Of a stretch of DNA of 64,000 nucleotides, positions 51,674 to 60,740 are shown in pieces (positions within the stretch are counted from its first letter, which is position 1; each line of letters starts with the position of its first letter). The DNA comes from Micromonospora sp. NBRC 110009 (GTDB taxonomy: Bacteria; Actinomycetota; Actinomycetes; Mycobacteriales; Micromonosporaceae), in NCBI RefSeq assembly GCF_030518795.1, contig NZ_CP130427.1, forward strand, positions 1,116,001 to 1,180,000. The letters run 5' to 3'. The position numbers and the translations under genes were made by a program. The notes beneath the pieces are model-generated. The model was not told the origin of the DNA, did not search any database, and worked only from the letters and a program-made list of their open reading frames with translations.

Positions 51674-51734
51674 TAAAGGATTCTTGACATGGTGTCGGCC
51701 GTGCTTGACACTCGATGGTGTCAAGAATTCTTTA
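51674..51734. promoter_or_regulatory. Operator-like inverted repeat between the ECF42 gene and the membrane/XRE pair
   Basis: Left arm 51674-51689 (TAAAGGATTCTTGACA) and right arm 51719-51734 pair at 15 of 16 positions. A third CTTGACA lies between them (51704-51710). The TTGACA elements could be -35 boxes of divergent promoters. It sits in the gap between GTG 51633 (minus) and GTG 51750 (plus), so one regulator, perhaps the XRE protein at 52175, may control both sides. Confidence 0.6.
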
Positions 51735-51749
51735 CTCGGGAGGAATGCG

Positions 51750-52178
51750 GTGGCCTTCGAGGAGAAGCGCGCCTGGATCATGGGGCTGGTGGCGATCGCC
51801 GGCTACGCGGCGTACGTGATCATCGTGCTCGGCCGCGCGGACGGTGACCGGCTCACGGACGTCCCCTACGCGGTCCCTTTGCTGGCGACGGTGGCCGCCG
51901 GGATCGTCGCGTCGATCGTGCTGCAGACCGCCGTGTCGGCCGTCTCCCCGGAGGGCGCCAACGAGAAGGACCAGCGGGACCGGGAGATCCACCGGATCGG
52001 CGACCACATCGGGCAGTCCTTCGTGATCCTCGGAGGGGTGGCCGCCCTGGCGATGGCGCTCGCGAACTGGGACCAGTTCTGGATCGCCAACGTCATCTAC
52101 CTGTGCTTCGTCCTGTCGGCGGCGGTCGGCTCGGCCGCGAAGATCGTCGCCTACCGGCGGGGCTTCCAGTCGTGGTGA
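51750..52178 (+). CDS. Small four-helix membrane protein preceding an XRE regulator
   Basis: 142 aa. GGGAGGAA lies 5-8 bp before GTG 51750. Four hydrophobic segments, with a charged loop containing [20 protein letters not shown] between the second and third. Membrane proteins of this type, directly followed by a short XRE-family repressor, form a common two-gene unit. The exact role is unknown. Its stop overlaps the regulator start as GTGA. Confidence 0.8.
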   Translation: MAFEEKRAWIMGLVAIAGYAAYVIIVLGRADGDRLTDVPYAVPLLATVAAGIVASIVLQTAVSAVSPEGANEKDQRDREIHRIGDHIGQSFVILGGVAALAMALANWDQFWIANVIYLCFVLSAAVGSAAKIVAYRRGFQSW

Positions 52179-52396
52179 GGCCCACCCTCGTCACCAACTC
52201 CATCCGGGCGCTGCGCTTCGCCCACGACGAGATGACCCAGGCGGAGCTGGCCCGCCGGGTCGGCGTCACCCGGCAGACCGTGATCGCCATCGAACAGGGC
52301 CGCTACTCGCCGTCCCTGGAGATGGCGTTCCAGATCGCCGCCGTCTTCGGCGTGCCGCTCACCGACGTGTTCCACTACCCGCAGGAGGGCTCGTGA
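52175..52396 (+). CDS. XRE-family helix-turn-helix regulator (short, YozG-like)
   Basis: 73 aa, almost only the DNA-binding domain: [20 protein letters not shown], then [20 protein letters not shown] and [12 protein letters not shown]. This is the Cro/C1 HTH of small regulators that accompany membrane proteins. GTG 52175 overlaps the upstream stop, and its own stop overlaps the next start as GTGA, giving a three-gene coupled unit. It is a candidate binder of the upstream inverted repeat. Confidence 0.9.
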   Translation: MRPTLVTNSIRALRFAHDEMTQAELARRVGVTRQTVIAIEQGRYSPSLEMAFQIAAVFGVPLTDVFHYPQEGS

Positions 52397-53358
52397 AAGC
52401 GATCGTCCAGGACCGGTACGGCCCGGCCGACAGGCTGCGCCTGACCGACGTCGAGACCCCCACCCCGGGGACCGGCCAGGTGCTCGTCGAGGTACGCGCG
52501 GCCGGTGTCGACCCCGGCATCTGGCATGTGATGACCGGCCTGCCCTACGCGGTCCGCCTCGGCTACGGACTGCGCCGCCCCCGCCACCGCGTGCCCGGCA
52601 TGGACCTGGCCGGCGTGGTCACCGCCGTCGGGCCCGGCGTCACCACCTTCACCCGCGGCGACGAGGTCTACGGCACCGGCACCGGCAGCTTCGCCGAGTA
52701 CGCGGTCGCGCCCGCCGGCCGCCTCGCCCCGAAACCGGCCGGCCCCACCTTCGCCGAGGCCGCGGCCGTACCCATCTCCGGGCAGACCGCGCTCACCGCC
52801 GTCCGCGACGCCGCCCGGGTACGCCCCGGCCACCGCGTCCTCGTCATCGGCGCCGGGGGCGGCGTCGGCTCCTACGCCGTGCAGCTCGCCCGCGCTGCTG
52901 GCGCCCACGTCACCGGACTCTGCGGGCCGACCAAGCTCGATCTGGTCCGCGCCCTCGGCGCGCACGACGTGGTCGACTACACCCGCCACGACCTGCCCGA
53001 CCAGCGGTACGACGTCGTCATCGACACCGCGGGCAACCGGCCGCTGTCCCGGTTGCGCCGGATCATCCCGCCGAAGGGGACCCTCGTGCTGGTCGGCGGG
53101 GAGGCCCGCGACGGCCGGTGGCTGCAGGGCTTCGACCGTCAACTGCGGGCGCTGGCGCTCTCCCCGTTCGTCGGCCAGCGACTCGTGCCGCTGGTGGCGA
53201 CGCAGAGCACGGCCAACCTCGCGGCGCTGACCGAGCACATCGAGGCCGGGCAGGTCCGCCCGGTGGTCGAGCGCACCTTCCCGCTCACCGAGGCAGCGGC
53301 GGCGATCCGGCACGTCAAGGCCGGGCACACCAGCGGCAAAGTGGTCATCGCCAGCTGA
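52393..53358 (+). CDS. Zinc-free medium-chain alcohol dehydrogenase/quinone oxidoreductase
   Basis: 321 aa NAD(P)-dependent medium-chain reductase. The GroES-like N-terminal domain ends near 120; the Rossmann motif [20 protein letters not shown] is near 150-170; the C-terminus has [20 protein letters not shown]. The catalytic-zinc Cys is absent and [15 protein letters not shown] occupies its place, as in quinone oxidoreductases. The GTG start overlaps the XRE stop by 4 bp, so the enzyme is co-expressed with the regulator. Confidence 0.92.
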   Translation: MKAIVQDRYGPADRLRLTDVETPTPGTGQVLVEVRAAGVDPGIWHVMTGLPYAVRLGYGLRRPRHRVPGMDLAGVVTAVGPGVTTFTRGDEVYGTGTGSFAEYAVAPAGRLAPKPAGPTFAEAAAVPISGQTALTAVRDAARVRPGHRVLVIGAGGGVGSYAVQLARAAGAHVTGLCGPTKLDLVRALGAHDVVDYTRHDLPDQRYDVVIDTAGNRPLSRLRRIIPPKGTLVLVGGEARDGRWLQGFDRQLRALALSPFVGQRLVPLVATQSTANLAALTEHIEAGQVRPVVERTFPLTEAAAAIRHVKAGHTSGKVVIAS

Positions 53359-53451
53359 CGGGCATTTGGTACGCGGAACACTGCGACGGAGGGGAACTGT
53401 CGTAGCCCGCTCGTAGCCTGGCGCGGTCATCGACGACCGCAGGGAGGCGAG

Positions 53452-53817
53452 ATGCTCGACCACTTCTCCGTCATGGTGCGCGACCTGCCGGCCAGCGCGG
53501 CCTTCTACGACGCGGTGCTCGCCCCGCTGGGCGGCCGGCGGATCATGGAGCCCGGCCCGATCGGCTACGGCGTCGACCGTCCCGACTTCTGGCTGGTGCC
53601 CGCGCCCGAGGGCGGCGCGCCGCTGGAGGCGCACATCGCCTTCACCGCCCCGGACCGGGCCGCCGTGCAGGCCTTCCACGACGCCGCGGTGGCGGCCGGC
53701 GCGGAGGTGCTGCACGCGCCCCGGGTCTGGCCGGAATACCACCCGACCTACTACGGCGCCTTCGTCCGGGACCCGGACGGCAACAACGTCGAGGCGGTCT
53801 GCCACCGGCCGGCATGA
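53452..53817 (+). CDS. VOC-family (glyoxalase-like) protein
   Basis: 121 aa with one pair of beta-alpha-beta modules. The N-terminus MLDHFSVMVRDLPASAAFYD and the C-terminus AFVRDPDGNNVEAVCH are the family hallmarks; His 4 and Glu near 115 are likely metal ligands. The ATG at 53452 is preceded by GGGAGGCGAG. The substrate is unknown. Confidence 0.9.
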   Translation: MLDHFSVMVRDLPASAAFYDAVLAPLGGRRIMEPGPIGYGVDRPDFWLVPAPEGGAPLEAHIAFTAPDRAAVQAFHDAAVAAGAEVLHAPRVWPEYHPTYYGAFVRDPDGNNVEAVCHRPA

Positions 53818-53939
53818 GCGGTCCGGGCGCCGGCGGTGGGTGGCGGCGCTCAGCACGTCGCGTCAGTCGTTGAACCGGGTGCGGCACGACCCTGACCGGC
53901 CCGGCGTCGCCGGCTGCCGGTGAGACGTGAGGAGACCCG

Positions 53940-54812
53940 GTGTTCGACGGCTTCGAGACCCTGGACATCACCACCACCGACAGCACCGTCCACGGACGCC
54001 GCGGGGGCAGTGGCCCGCCGGTCCTGCTGCTGCACGGCATGCCCGAGACCCACCTCATGTGGCACCGGGTCGCGCCGCGGCTCGCGGAACGGTTCACCGT
54101 GGTCGCCACCGACCTGCGCGGCTTCGGCGACAGCGGCACCCCGCCCAGCACCCCGGACCACACCCCCTACAGCATGCGGCGGGTGGCCGCCGAGCAGGTG
54201 GAGGTCATGCGCCTGCTGGGCTACGACACGTTCGCCGTGGTCGGGCACGATCGCGGCGGGCGGTGCGCGTACCGGATGGCCCTGGACCATCCCGAGACGG
54301 TGACCCGCCTCGCGGTGCTCGACATCGTGCCCACCGGCGACGCGTTCGGCCGCGCGGACATGGCGTTCAGCCTGGAGTTCTGGCTCTGGTCGTTCCTCGC
54401 CGCGCCCGAGCCGGTGCCCGAGCGGCTCGTCGCCGAGGCCCCGGAGGTCATCGTCGACCACATGCTCGACTCGCTGTCGGAGGTGCCGGACGCCTTTCCC
54501 GCGCCGGTCAGGGCCGAGTACGTGGCGAAGCTCCGCCCGCCGGAGACCATCCACGCCATCTGCGAGCAGTACCGGGCGGCGGCGACGCTCGACTACCAGC
54601 ACGACGAGGCCGACCGCGGCACCCGGCGCATCCAGTGCCCGGTCCTGGCGCTGTGGAGTCACGCCGGACCCGTCGCGAGCTGGTACCAGCCCCTCGAGGT
54701 GTGGCGGGCCTGGGCCGACCAGGTCGACGGCGGCCCCGTCGCGGCGGGGCACTTCCTACCCGAGGAGGCACCCGACGAGACGCTCCGGCACCTCCTGACG
54801 TTCCTCACCTGA
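53940..54812 (+). CDS. Alpha/beta hydrolase, haloacetate dehalogenase-like
   Basis: 290 aa. The oxyanion motif LLHGMPETHLMWHRVAPRLA is near residue 30. The nucleophile elbow GHDRGGRCAYRMALDHP near 102-118 has Asp instead of Ser, as in fluoroacetate/haloacetate dehalogenases, and the catalytic His is in GHFLPEE near 272. An Asp nucleophile and the Arg pair after it (RGGR) fit hydrolytic dehalogenation or epoxide hydrolysis; which one cannot be decided. GTG 53940 follows AGGAGAC. Confidence 0.85.
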   Translation: MFDGFETLDITTTDSTVHGRRGGSGPPVLLLHGMPETHLMWHRVAPRLAERFTVVATDLRGFGDSGTPPSTPDHTPYSMRRVAAEQVEVMRLLGYDTFAVVGHDRGGRCAYRMALDHPETVTRLAVLDIVPTGDAFGRADMAFSLEFWLWSFLAAPEPVPERLVAEAPEVIVDHMLDSLSEVPDAFPAPVRAEYVAKLRPPETIHAICEQYRAAATLDYQHDEADRGTRRIQCPVLALWSHAGPVASWYQPLEVWRAWADQVDGGPVAAGHFLPEEAPDETLRHLLTFLT

Positions 54813-54840
54813 CAGCGCGGCACCCGCCGAGGCGGGCACG

Positions 54841-55584
54841 ATGGGCTGCGTGGACATCGAGCCGGTGGAGTGTGCACCCACCCGGGCATTCCGCTGGGCG
54901 TGCCTGCGGCAACGCTGGCAGGACCTCACCTTCCTGCACTGGGCGGTCGCGCCAGAAGTCGTCGCACCGCTGCTGCCCGCCGGCACCCGCCCGGACACCC
55001 TCGACGGAGTCACCTACGTCGGCCTGATCGGCCTCCGGATGGTCGGGCTGGGCCTCGGGCGCGGGCCGGGGGTGCCGTATTTCGGCAGCTTCTGGGAGAC
55101 CAATGTTCGGCTCTACTCCGTCGACGGCACCGGGCGGCGCGCCGTGGTGTTCCGCTCCCTCGACGCGTCCCGGCTGGTGCTGGTGCTGGTGGCGCAGCTG
55201 ACCCTGCGACTGCCCTACAAGTGGTCGGCGATGCGGCTGGAGCGGGACGGCGACCGCTACACCTACCGCTGCCGGCGCCGCTGGCCCGGCCCGGCCGGCG
55301 CGGCGAGCCGGATGACCGTCCGGGTCGGCGAACCCATCGCCGACCCGACCCCCCTCGATCACTTCCTCACCGCCCGCTGGGGCCTGTACACCCGGGCGTA
55401 CGGGCGCACGCTGCACCTGCCGAACTGGCATCCACAGTGGCCGCTGCACCGGGCCGAACTGCTGCACCTCGACGACGACCTGGTCACCGCCGCCGGGCTG
55501 CCGCCACCGTCCGGACCGCCGGTGAGCGTGCTCTACTCCCCCGGCGTCCCGGTCGTGTTCGGCACCCCGGTGCCGCTGCGCTGA
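54841..55584 (+). CDS. DUF2071 (YqjF-like) protein
   Basis: 247 aa. Hallmarks are WQDLTFLHWAVAPEVVAPLL near residue 27, a central YFGSFWETNVRLYSVDGTGR and a C-terminal HRAELLHLDDDLVTAAG. The family is widespread in actinobacteria without a known activity; the fold is related to acetoacetate decarboxylase. It follows the hydrolase gene by 28 bp and may be co-transcribed. ATG 54841 or the GTG at 54853 could start. Confidence 0.85.
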   Translation: MGCVDIEPVECAPTRAFRWACLRQRWQDLTFLHWAVAPEVVAPLLPAGTRPDTLDGVTYVGLIGLRMVGLGLGRGPGVPYFGSFWETNVRLYSVDGTGRRAVVFRSLDASRLVLVLVAQLTLRLPYKWSAMRLERDGDRYTYRCRRRWPGPAGAASRMTVRVGEPIADPTPLDHFLTARWGLYTRAYGRTLHLPNWHPQWPLHRAELLHLDDDLVTAAGLPPPSGPPVSVLYSPGVPVVFGTPVPLR

Positions 55585-55651
55585 CGCGCCGGGCTCACGC
55601 GGCTGATCACGTCCGGAGGCCCGGCCGCGGGCCGGTGAACCGGCGCTCCGG

Positions 55652-55819
55652 TCAGCGGCGGGCGGGCCGGCGGCGCAGGTGCGAGCCGGAGCGGCGGCGC
55701 AAATCCCGGATCGTCTGCCTCAGCTCGAACTCGATCCGGGCGGCCTCGTACGCCTCGTCCGCGTCCGGCTCCGCCGCCCGGCGCTCGCGCAGGTCCGCCC
55801 AGCTGATGTGCTCCCCCAT
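55652..55819 (-). CDS. Short helical protein, possibly a truncated regulator
   Basis: 55 aa from ATG 55819. The sequence SWADLRERRAAEPDADEAYE followed by ARIEFELRQTIRDLRRRSG resembles the N-terminal helix of XRE-type antitoxins, whose DNA-binding domain should come next but is missing. Whether it is a real short protein or a truncated regulator is open. It lies 45 bp downstream of yidD on the same strand. Confidence 0.45.
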   Translation of the reverse strand: MGEHISWADLRERRAAEPDADEAYEAARIEFELRQTIRDLRRRSGSHLRRRPARR

Positions 55820-55864
55820 GGCCCTCGCCTCCCCGCTGCGGCGTGCTCTCCACCGCACGATCAC

Positions 55865-56218
55865 TCACCGGCCCAACGAGACGCTCCGCCCGGGGACGCT
55901 GTGGTTGTCGTCACGTTCTGGCCACGCTTGCGTCTCGGCGGTGCAGCGCAGCGGGTCGTGGGTGCCACGCGGCACGTGCGGCTTGCAGCGACGGACCCGT
56001 TCGGCGGCCATCCGCCCGCCCACCGCCAGGCCGTACTTCTCCACCGCCGCCAGACCGTAGATGCTGCACGTGGGGGTGAAGCGGCACTGGCCAGGCCAGC
56101 GGTGCGACAACCAGCGCCGGTAGCCGAGGATGGCGGCGCGGCCGGCGCGGTCCACCGCCGAAACGCGCGCCGCACCCGCGACGACCGAGCCGAGGGTGAG
56201 CATCCTGATCGATTTCAC
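55865..56218 (-). CDS. yidD: Membrane protein insertion efficiency factor YidD
   Basis: 117 aa. YidD signature GQCRFTPTCSIYGLAAVEKYG, with conserved Cys residues, near 43-63 and RRCKPHVPRGTHDP near 77-90. YidD assists YidC-dependent membrane insertion and is usually encoded beside rnpA and yidC. Here it is away from that locus, so it may be a second copy. The N-terminus (about 25 residues) is amphipathic. Confidence 0.88.
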   Translation of the reverse strand: MKSIRMLTLGSVVAGAARVSAVDRAGRAAILGYRRWLSHRWPGQCRFTPTCSIYGLAAVEKYGLAVGGRMAAERVRRCKPHVPRGTHDPLRCTAETQAWPERDDNHSVPGRSVSLGR

Positions 56219-56329
56219 ATAGCCGTGGGCCCCACCTCGGTTGACGTCGCGGCTCGCCGTCGAGCAGTCCTTCTGGGCACTCTCAACCAGTCGGCCGGTC
56301 GTGCAGGCGAAGCGGCTGACTCTCTTTCG

Positions 56330-57778
56330 TTAGCCATGCAGGAAGAGGACGGTGTCATCCCGCGCTCTGGTAAGAGGAATGTGCAAATTGAGGAGGCTCT
56401 GCCACTCAGCTCCCTTCAGGCCTGTTGCGCCGCGCTGAACTCGCTCATAGAAGTCGCGGCTAATGAAAATCCACACCGCCTGAAAGTCCAGCCCTCGATA
56501 GGAGGCGACGTTATTGAGCGCGCTTGTCTGGGTCTTGATACCTTGGCGAATTTGTTTGAACTCCGGCACCAATTCGACCCCATGGGCACGGTCCTCCAAA
56601 ATCAGTAGCGCTGGCAAGTCATGCCATAGGTCGGGGCGCTGCCTGAGCCGGCCGGCTTCTTCGACGACATCATCCCACATAGCGTTGCGAATCTTAAACC
56701 GTCCGCCTGGTCTGGTGTACTGAAGGCCGGTTAGGTACTGACCTGACAACTCGGCGAGCATGCGTCGCTCTGCCTCTATTCGAACGGGGTCCACTCGGAA
56801 AGACGATCGCTCATGTACGCGGGTCACCACTGCACTTGCCTTTCGTGCCAGTGCGGCAGATTGCCGATAGCACTCGTACAGAACTTCGTCGATGTCCGGC
56901 TTCGGCATTGCGGCAAGGTGTGCGTCAAGGCTTTTTAGAGGCCACTGCAACGGGTCAAACCCGACGATCACGGCGCGCGCCCTAGCGGCACCTGCTTGCC
57001 GTATGGCGGCGGCCACGTCGTTTGGCGCCGATGGGTCATCAACCAGAACCGCGCCCCCATTACTGACTACCCCACGCTGGATGCGTTTCATTTTCACGTG
57101 CGTGTGAGACCGCAGGTATTTGGCAACAGCTTGCGAACAGACGAATTCAGAGTTGATGCCTGCATCGTGGAGACGGAGTGCAATGCTCAGGAGCAGTGCT
57201 GTTTTCCCGGTGCCGGCCCCTCCCCTTACATAGGCGACCACCGGTCGCTCGCCCGGCTCAACATCGAGCACTGCGCAAGAGATCAATTCCGCAAGCGCCG
57301 CTTGGTCCTCACTCAAGAATTCAGCCCAGCCCGTCACGGCCTCTTCTGAGGCGAAGGCGCTCTCGTCGAACTCGTCGAACTCGTCGAACTCGTCGAACTC
57401 GTCGAACTCGTCGAAAAGAGGGTGATCATCGATGAATCCCAGTGGCGCGGAGCTTCGCTGGGCAAGGAGCTTAGCCCTCTTCGCCGGGGCCAGATTGGCG
57501 TAGCGGGTCGTGACGTCGTGATCACCAATATCAACGATGACCATCTCTTCGTTCACGGACTGGACAAGAAGTCGACAAGAGTGGGTATAACGAAGCTCGT
57601 AAACGTTCTCGCGAACCCCCTGCAGTGTCTTCTTCCCCTGGTACCACTTCACGCCTGTGATACGCCGCCTCAGCGCGGTCCGGACGACCGTCATCGCCCG
57701 TCCCCGTGCCTCCGGCATCAACTTGTCGTAAGCCGCTTGGGCTCGCGGCGTCCACTGCAATGTAGACACGTTCGACAT
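56330..57778 (-). CDS. RelE/ParE-like domain fused to an SF1 (UvrD-like) helicase
   Basis: 482 aa. Residues about 10-95 resemble a RelE/ParE-type toxin fold (KLMPEARGRAMTVVRTALRR, YQGKKTLQGVRENVYELRY, VIVDIGDHDV). A linker of six Phe-Asp-Glu units (122-139) follows. The helicase has Walker A VRGGAGTGKTALLL (184-197), a Walker-B-like AVLVDDPSAP near 245, and the UvrD C-terminal motifs YRGLDFQAVWIF and IPLTRARDDTVLFL. Composition is clearly AT-richer than both neighbours, pointing to transfer. It is a single-gene locus with ATG 57778. I do not know this fusion as a named system; a defence or stress role is inferred from the domains. Confidence 0.75.
   Translation of the reverse strand: MSNVSTLQWTPRAQAAYDKLMPEARGRAMTVVRTALRRRITGVKWYQGKKTLQGVRENVYELRYTHSCRLLVQSVNEEMVIVDIGDHDVTTRYANLAPAKRAKLLAQRSSAPLGFIDDHPLFDEFDEFDEFDEFDEFDESAFASEEAVTGWAEFLSEDQAALAELISCAVLDVEPGERPVVAYVRGGAGTGKTALLLSIALRLHDAGINSEFVCSQAVAKYLRSHTHVKMKRIQRGVVSNGGAVLVDDPSAPNDVAAAIRQAGAARARAVIVGFDPLQWPLKSLDAHLAAMPKPDIDEVLYECYRQSAALARKASAVVTRVHERSSFRVDPVRIEAERRMLAELSGQYLTGLQYTRPGGRFKIRNAMWDDVVEEAGRLRQRPDLWHDLPALLILEDRAHGVELVPEFKQIRQGIKTQTSALNNVASYRGLDFQAVWIFISRDFYERVQRGATGLKGAEWQSLLNLHIPLTRARDDTVLFLHG
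57362..57415 (-). repeat. Six perfect 9-bp tandem repeats encoding Phe-Asp-Glu units
   Basis: CTCGTCGAA repeats six times without change (unit starts 57362, 57371, 57380, 57389, 57398, 57407) inside the helicase gene. Length change by whole units keeps the frame and alters the linker between the toxin-like domain and the helicase. Confidence 0.95.
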
Positions 57779-58544
57779 GCTCCTTACCCCTCAGGTCCCC
57801 AGCGACTATTTCACGCTTCAGAGCGGCCACCGGGACGCCACCTTGGATAGCCGACCGGCACAGGGAGCGGCTCCTGCTCGTTGCGCCGGCGGCCGCGCCC
57901 GCTGTCCGAAATGGATCGAGGCCGTCGGCTGGCCTTGGCCGACCGATGGTGGGCGAGATGTCACGGGCATCCTCGATCGGCAGGCCAGCAGATGCCCGTC
58001 GGTACGCGAAACGCCTAGACGCTGTTCCAGCGCACCCGGCCGGGCCGCGTGCCTGGGGCAACTAGACCTTGGCGGTGCGGCTGATACAGCGGCCCTGATC
58101 GGGGCAGCAGCAGTCGGCAGCCGTCACCGGCTCTCCCAGCCACGCGTGGCGCAGGCCCTCGCGGCATAGCCGAATGGGGTCTCGTGCACCGCACACCCGT
58201 CGGTTGGGGCGTCACTCCGTGAGCGCTGGCGTTTCATGTCAGCGATGTCCCTGTGTTGAGGACAGCCAGCGAACGCACCGCGCGCAGAACTTCACGGTGA
58301 GCGCTAGCGCGTAGCTCGGCGTGGTCGGCGTCAAGGGGGATCTTCACGGCGTTCCACGCCACCACCGATATCAGCATTGTCCGATTTCCTCAGATAATGC
58401 TTATAACTCGAGCGTATGACCGGGGTGAGGCAGGCGACGGTCACCTGCTGCATTCGGCGGACCCGACCGGAATGGGCTCGGAGAGGTCGGGTGTGCGACG
58501 TGACCGGCGCCTAGCGTCGGTGGCGAAACAGGAAGGAGCATCGG
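57779..58544. other. Long intergenic region upstream of the AraC-family gene
   Basis: About 770 bp with no recognisable gene. It contains the promoter of the RelE-helicase gene at one side and an AT-rich stretch (58370-58410, with ATAATGCTTATAAC) that is a likely promoter for the AraC-type regulator at the other. The middle looks like decayed coding DNA without a family match. Confidence 0.5.
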
Positions 58545-59405
58545 GTGCTGGAGCGGCTCAACCAGGCCATGGACCACCTCGAACGCCGCCTCGACCAGCC
58601 CCTCGACGTGGCCGAACTGGCGCGGATCGCCTGCGTGTCGGAGCACCACTTCCGGCGGCTCTTCTCGGCCCTCGCCGGGATGCCGCTGTCGGAGTACGTG
58701 CGCCGGCGCCGGCTCACCGTCGCGGGCGCGGAGGTGCTGTCCGGGGAGGCGTCGCTGCTCGACGTCGCGGTCCGCTGGGGGTACGGCTCGAACGAGGCGT
58801 TCGCCCGGGCGTTCCGCGCCGTGCACGGGGTCGGCCCGGGCAAGGCCCGGCGTACGGGGGCGCCGCTGCGCGCCCAGCCCCGGATGTCCTTCCGACTCGT
58901 CGTCGAAGGGAGCACCAGCATGGAGTACCGGATCGTGGAAAAGGACGCCTTCCGCCTGGCGGGGCGGAAGGCGCGGGTGCCGCTGGTCCACGAGGGGATG
59001 AACCCGCACATCGTGGCGTTCATCAAGGGCCTCGACCGGGAGACCGTACGCCGGATCGAGGCGCTGTCGGACCAGGAGCCGCGCGGGATCGTCAACGTCA
59101 GCGACGACCTGGCCGGCGGCCGCGCGGAGGGCACCGAGCTGGACTACTGGCACGGGGCGGTGACCGGCGCAGACGTGCCGGAGGACCTGGACAGCCTGCC
59201 CGTGGCGGCCGGCCCGTGGGCGGTGTTCACCACGTCGGGGGCGTTTCCGCAGGCGGTGCAGTACCTGTGGCGGGATGTGTTCACCCAGTGGTTCCCGTCC
59301 AACCCGTACGAGAGCCGGCCCGGCCCGGAGATCTCCAGGGTGCGGGTGGCGGCGGACGGACAGACCGCGGACGCGGAGCTGTGGATCCCGGTGCGGCGGG
59401 TGTGA
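58545..59405 (+). CDS. AraC-family regulator with GyrI-like effector domain
   Basis: 286 aa from GTG 58545. Two AraC helix-turn-helix motifs: DVAELARIACVSEHHFRRLF and SLLDVAVRWGYGSNEAFARA, then FRAVHGVGPGKAR. The C-terminal GyrI-like domain begins at MEYRIVEKDAFRLAGR, near residue 126, and ends AELWIPVRRV. Such fusions (SoxS/Rob-like) respond to small hydrophobic molecules. The adjacent phosphotransferase gene is convergent. No target gene is obvious. Confidence 0.93.
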   Translation: MLERLNQAMDHLERRLDQPLDVAELARIACVSEHHFRRLFSALAGMPLSEYVRRRRLTVAGAEVLSGEASLLDVAVRWGYGSNEAFARAFRAVHGVGPGKARRTGAPLRAQPRMSFRLVVEGSTSMEYRIVEKDAFRLAGRKARVPLVHEGMNPHIVAFIKGLDRETVRRIEALSDQEPRGIVNVSDDLAGGRAEGTELDYWHGAVTGADVPEDLDSLPVAAGPWAVFTTSGAFPQAVQYLWRDVFTQWFPSNPYESRPGPEISRVRVAADGQTADAELWIPVRRV

Positions 59406-59406
59406 G

Positions 59407-60579
59407 TCAGGCAGCCGCGGCGGCCGCCTGCTTGAGGCAGGCCGGCACGTCGTTGACGTGATACGGGTGTTCGCTCGGTTCGATGCCGGCGAGGAACATC
59501 GCGTACACGGCGGCCATTCGCAGCGGGGCGACCGGGCGGAGCAGGTTGACGGCCCGGCGCGGGTCACTGCCGGGCACGTCGGCCTGCCAGCGGGCGGCCC
59601 AGGCGTCGAGCATCGGCCCGGCGGTGGTCGGGTCGAGGGTCTCGGTGAGGCGCAGGATGTCGAACGCGGGATGCCCGACGAACGCGTCGCCCCAGTCGAT
59701 GACGGTCCGGCGGGTGCCGTCGCCGCGGACGTTGCCGGGGTGCAGGTCGCCGTGGACGAGGGTGTCGGGCAGGCCGCAGGCGCGGACCTGGTCGAGCCGG
59801 TCGGCGAGGCCGACGAGCAGGTCGGCCACGACCGACAGGTCGTGCGGGGCCAGCCGGTCGCGTATCCAGCCGGCGAGCGCCGGCCCGCGCAGGTCGGGTA
59901 CGCCGGCCGCGAGCAGCGCGGTGACGTCGTCGGCGGCGCGGAGCTGGAGGCGGTGGTGGTCGGCGGCGATGGCCTCCCGTTCCGCCGGGTCGGCGGCGTA
60001 GCGGTCCTCGCCCGGCAGGTGGTCGAGGAGCATGCGGCCCCGGTCGTCGGCGGCGAGCAGGGTCGGCGTGCTGTCCGGGGCGGCCGTGGTGAGCCAGCGC
60101 AGCACGGCGGCCTCGTGCCGGAAGAACGGCGGCACCTGCTTGAGCCAGGCGCTGCCCGCGTCGCCGTCGAGCTGCCAGATGGCGGAGAGGTTCCAGGTGC
60201 GGTGCTGGGCGACGGCGGTGACCGGCCGGCCGAGGCGGTGCAGTTCGGCGGTGGCCCAGGCGAGGCTGCGGGCCGGGCCGCCGGGCTCGGCCCAGGGGGC
60301 GCGCAGCGGGTGCGGCGCGAGATCCACGGAGACCGGTTCGAGGGAGACCGCCGGCGGAGCGGACACCTCGGCGAGGTAGCTGAGGTGGCCGCCGGGCGGT
60401 TCGGGGCGGTCGGCGGCGAGCAGCCGCAGCACCACGACGTCGACGCCGTACCGGCGGCGGGCCCCGTCGACGATCGAGCCGACCTGCTGCCACCAGGGTT
60501 CCGGCACGTCGTACGGGGGCAGGGCGCCGAGCGGCCGGCCGGCGGCGTCGACCAGTACGAGGGTCACGGTGCGGGACAC
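59407..60579 (-). CDS. Aminoglycoside phosphotransferase (APH)-family kinase with N-terminal extension
   Basis: 390 aa. The C-terminal kinase has LVHGDLHPGNVRGDG (catalytic Asp) near 271 and VIDWGDAFVGHPAFDIL (metal-binding Asp) near 289. The N-terminal 100 residues (TLVLVDAAGRPLGALPPYDV, then GGHLSYLAEV) resemble a Nudix-type fold without a complete Nudix box. APH-fold proteins phosphorylate many small molecules, so resistance should not be assumed. The gene ends 2 bp from the AraC gene. Confidence 0.88.
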   Translation of the reverse strand: MSRTVTLVLVDAAGRPLGALPPYDVPEPWWQQVGSIVDGARRRYGVDVVVLRLLAADRPEPPGGHLSYLAEVSAPPAVSLEPVSVDLAPHPLRAPWAEPGGPARSLAWATAELHRLGRPVTAVAQHRTWNLSAIWQLDGDAGSAWLKQVPPFFRHEAAVLRWLTTAAPDSTPTLLAADDRGRMLLDHLPGEDRYAADPAEREAIAADHHRLQLRAADDVTALLAAGVPDLRGPALAGWIRDRLAPHDLSVVADLLVGLADRLDQVRACGLPDTLVHGDLHPGNVRGDGTRRTVIDWGDAFVGHPAFDILRLTETLDPTTAGPMLDAWAARWQADVPGSDPRRAVNLLRPVAPLRMAAVYAMFLAGIEPSEHPYHVNDVPACLKQAAAAAA

Positions 60580-60740
60580 GGGCGGACCGTAGCGTCGCGA
60601 CCAGACCGACCGCGAGCGGTTATCGGTCCGCCGCGAAAATCCGCCAGGAAATGTCTCGGTGGGATGTCGAGAACCCGCGCGCCCGGCTCCGTCCCCGGAG
60701 TGAACACGGCGACAATGGGCCGTACCGCATTGAGGAGAAC

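Noticed and set aside
57777..58169. Possible 130-codon plus-strand gene upstream of the AraC gene
   Set aside because: There is no ribosome site, no family similarity and an irregular composition. It starts inside the opposite helicase gene's start.
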